Shown in pieces: positions 63,912 through 64,000 of a DNA stretch of 64,000 nucleotides. The position numbers and the translations under genes are program-made. The stretch is from contig NC_084831.1 of assembly GCF_033115175.1 (NCBI RefSeq), positions 15,353,138-15,417,137 of the forward strand. Reading direction: 5' to 3'. Position 1 is the stretch's first letter, and every line of letters begins with the position of its first letter. The stretch is from Lepus europaeus (lineage: Eukaryota > Chordata > Mammalia > Lagomorpha > Leporidae). Under the pieces are notes generated by a model, which was not told the DNA's origin, did not search any database, and worked only from the letters and a program-made list of their open reading frames with translations.

Positions 63912-64000
63912 CCACGTAGACGCTGCCTTTGGTGTTGACTGCCACGTTCCGGCCTGGGGACTGGCCGCTGACCAGCTCCTCACCGTCCACCTGGATGGAG
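63912..64000 (-). CDS. HSPG2: HSPG2 penultimate coding exon (partial, LG3)
   Basis: The exon enters at the window edge and ends at a GTGG|GTAAGC donor. It encodes SIQVDGEELVSGQSPGRNVA, then VNTKGSVYV plus one base of Gly. VDGEELVSGxSPGxNVAVNxKGSVYxGG is the LG3 sheet of perlecan. Only 89 nt are visible. Confidence 0.93.

Larger units (their letters stand above)
62640..64000 (-). other. HSPG2: HSPG2 gene, 3' end (perlecan core protein)
   Basis: The last two coding exons and the whole 3'UTR of HSPG2 lie here; the rest is to the right of the window. Perlecan is a secreted heparan-sulfate proteoglycan of basement membranes. This piece is the end of laminin-G domain LG3 in the endorepellin region, which can be released proteolytically and binds integrin alpha2beta1. 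The C-terminus HRAQAGANTRPCPS is diagnostic for perlecan. Confidence 0.96.

Noticed and set aside
1-64000. Bacterial-type systems (CRISPR, operons, insertion sequences, toxin-antitoxin)
   Set aside because: All coding evidence is intron-split mammalian genes; tandem or dispersed repeats are SINEs and microsatellites.

Overview
The window is mammalian nuclear DNA and almost certainly lagomorph, most likely the European rabbit. The main evidence is saturation with rabbit C-repeat SINEs (CSINE): a tRNA-like GC-rich head, a (CT)n stretch, then either a CAAATAAATAAATCTTTAAAA-type tail or a TGTCAAAAA tail. More than 80 copies or pieces occur on both strands, many nested in one another. Split genes with canonical splice sites, a CpG-island promoter, L1/L2/MIR relics and one MaLR-type LTR complete the picture. 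Nothing prokaryotic is present (no operon, CRISPR, IS element or prophage).

Three protein-coding genes can be placed exactly by splicing exons in frame. They lie in the order known from human 1p36.12: USP48, LDLRAD2, HSPG2. (1) Positions 1-36.9 kb: the 5' end of USP48 on the minus strand. Coding exons 1-7 (36451 down to 3796) encode residues 1-302 plus two bases of codon 303, including catalytic Cys98 and two CxxC zinc-finger pairs. The rest of the gene lies to the left of the window. Intron 1 (13194-36317) is 23 kb of SINE-rich sequence. A CpG island (about 35.7-36.9 kb) covers exon 1 and the promoter. (2) Positions 36.9-52.9 kb: intergenic DNA with SINEs, a split L2 relic, a probable retrocopy (45032-45579) and a pair of ZNF143-type promoter motifs. 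(3) Positions 52945-62320: all five coding exons of LDLRAD2 on the plus strand, encoding 344 residues with a signal peptide, a CUB-like ectodomain, one LDL-receptor class A module, a Pro/Ser/Gly linker, a transmembrane helix and a Cys-rich tail. (4) Positions 62.6-64.0 kb: the last two coding exons and 3'UTR of HSPG2 (perlecan) on the minus strand, encoding the end of laminin-G domain LG3.

LDLRAD2 and HSPG2 are convergent. Their candidate poly(A) signals lie about 35 bp apart, so the 3' ends probably overlap. The three genes do not form a pathway: USP48 is a nuclear/cytosolic deubiquitinase, LDLRAD2 a poorly studied membrane protein and HSPG2 a basement-membrane proteoglycan. I found no previously undescribed biological system. 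The most interesting items are structural: a 470-bp SINE palindrome inside USP48 intron 1, nested retroposition with exact target-site duplications, one 13-bp target used by two successive SINEs, a SINE tail ending 16 bp from a USP48 splice donor, and the retrocopy of unknown parent.
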